Source: DRYM01 sp964526225 (GTDB taxonomy: Archaea > Thermoproteota > Thermoprotei_A > EX4484-217-1). Taken from it: a DNA stretch of 32,204 bases. Numbering within the stretch: position 1 is the stretch's first letter; each line of letters starts with the position of its first letter. Positions 32,204 through 32,204 of the stretch are shown piece after piece. A program made the position numbers and the translations under genes. The notes under the pieces were generated by a model. The model made no database searches. It had not been told where the DNA came from and was given only the letters and a program-made list of their open reading frames with translations. Location of the stretch: NCBI GenBank assembly GCA_964526225.1, contig CAZGLL010000019.1, positions 1 to 32,204 on the forward strand. The letters are read 5' to 3'.

Positions 32204-32204
32204 C

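Noticed and set aside
1..32204. CRISPR array or intact insertion sequence
   Set aside because: No regularly spaced repeats and no transposase-like protein with terminal repeats were seen when reading the window.

Overview
The window is archaeal and most likely from a (hyper)thermophilic member of the Thermoproteota (crenarchaeal side). The signs are a moderately AT-rich chromosome with a very GC-rich tRNA, a tRNA-Tyr(GUA) with a C1-G72 pair and a 102-nt intron at 37/38, frequent GTG starts, TATA-type promoters, many VapBC pairs, an archaeal-type ATP sulfurylase and an Alg14-Alg13 fusion. I cannot name a genus. No rRNA, CRISPR array, origin or intact transposon was seen.

Layout. (1) 1-7.2 kb, sugar uptake and Leloir-type metabolism: a sugar-binding protein of an ABC importer (cut by the left edge), two overlapping fucose/arabinose isomerase-fold proteins, then galT-galK on the opposite strand and galE plus a small cupin. 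A 15-bp motif is repeated (14/15) upstream of the binding protein and in the divergent isomerase/galT region, suggesting one regulator. (2) 7.3-13.7 kb: an MBL-fold hydrolase, then an operon of ATP sulfurylase, DHH phosphoesterase and alkaline-phosphatase-superfamily enzyme, preceded by three small DNA-binding proteins (AbrB and two RHH). A divergent CofE-like ligase lacks a normally conserved loop. (3) 14-22 kb, accessory: four VapBC-type pairs and an antitoxin fragment are interleaved with a TauE/SafE permease, a lipid-linked-glycan flippase, a second sugar epimerase and APS kinase. (4) 22.2-25 kb: a probable operon of HTH regulator, 100-residue unknown protein, B12-type radical SAM enzyme and Hsp20, headed by a near-perfect palindromic operator. 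(5) 25.1-28.2 kb, extracytoplasmic thiol chemistry: a membrane-anchored DsbA-like protein and a glutaredoxin-CcdA fusion flanking a small membrane protein. (6) 28.2-32.2 kb: the intron-containing tRNA-Tyr, a decayed VapBC remnant, an AEC transporter, an orphan RHH protein, a 4-OT tautomerase and an Alg14-Alg13 glycosyltransferase fusion at the right edge.

How it may work together (inference). Galactose-type sugars enter and become UDP-sugars through GalK/GalT/GalE. UDP-sugars, the second epimerase, the flippase and Alg14-Alg13 fit surface glycan assembly. ATP sulfurylase plus APS kinase would supply PAPS, and the DHH and phosphatase genes co-transcribed with sat could clear nucleotide by-products. 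No sulfotransferase and no sulfate-reduction enzyme is visible, so the fate of the activated sulfate is open. The DsbA/CcdA set points to disulfide-bonded secreted proteins.
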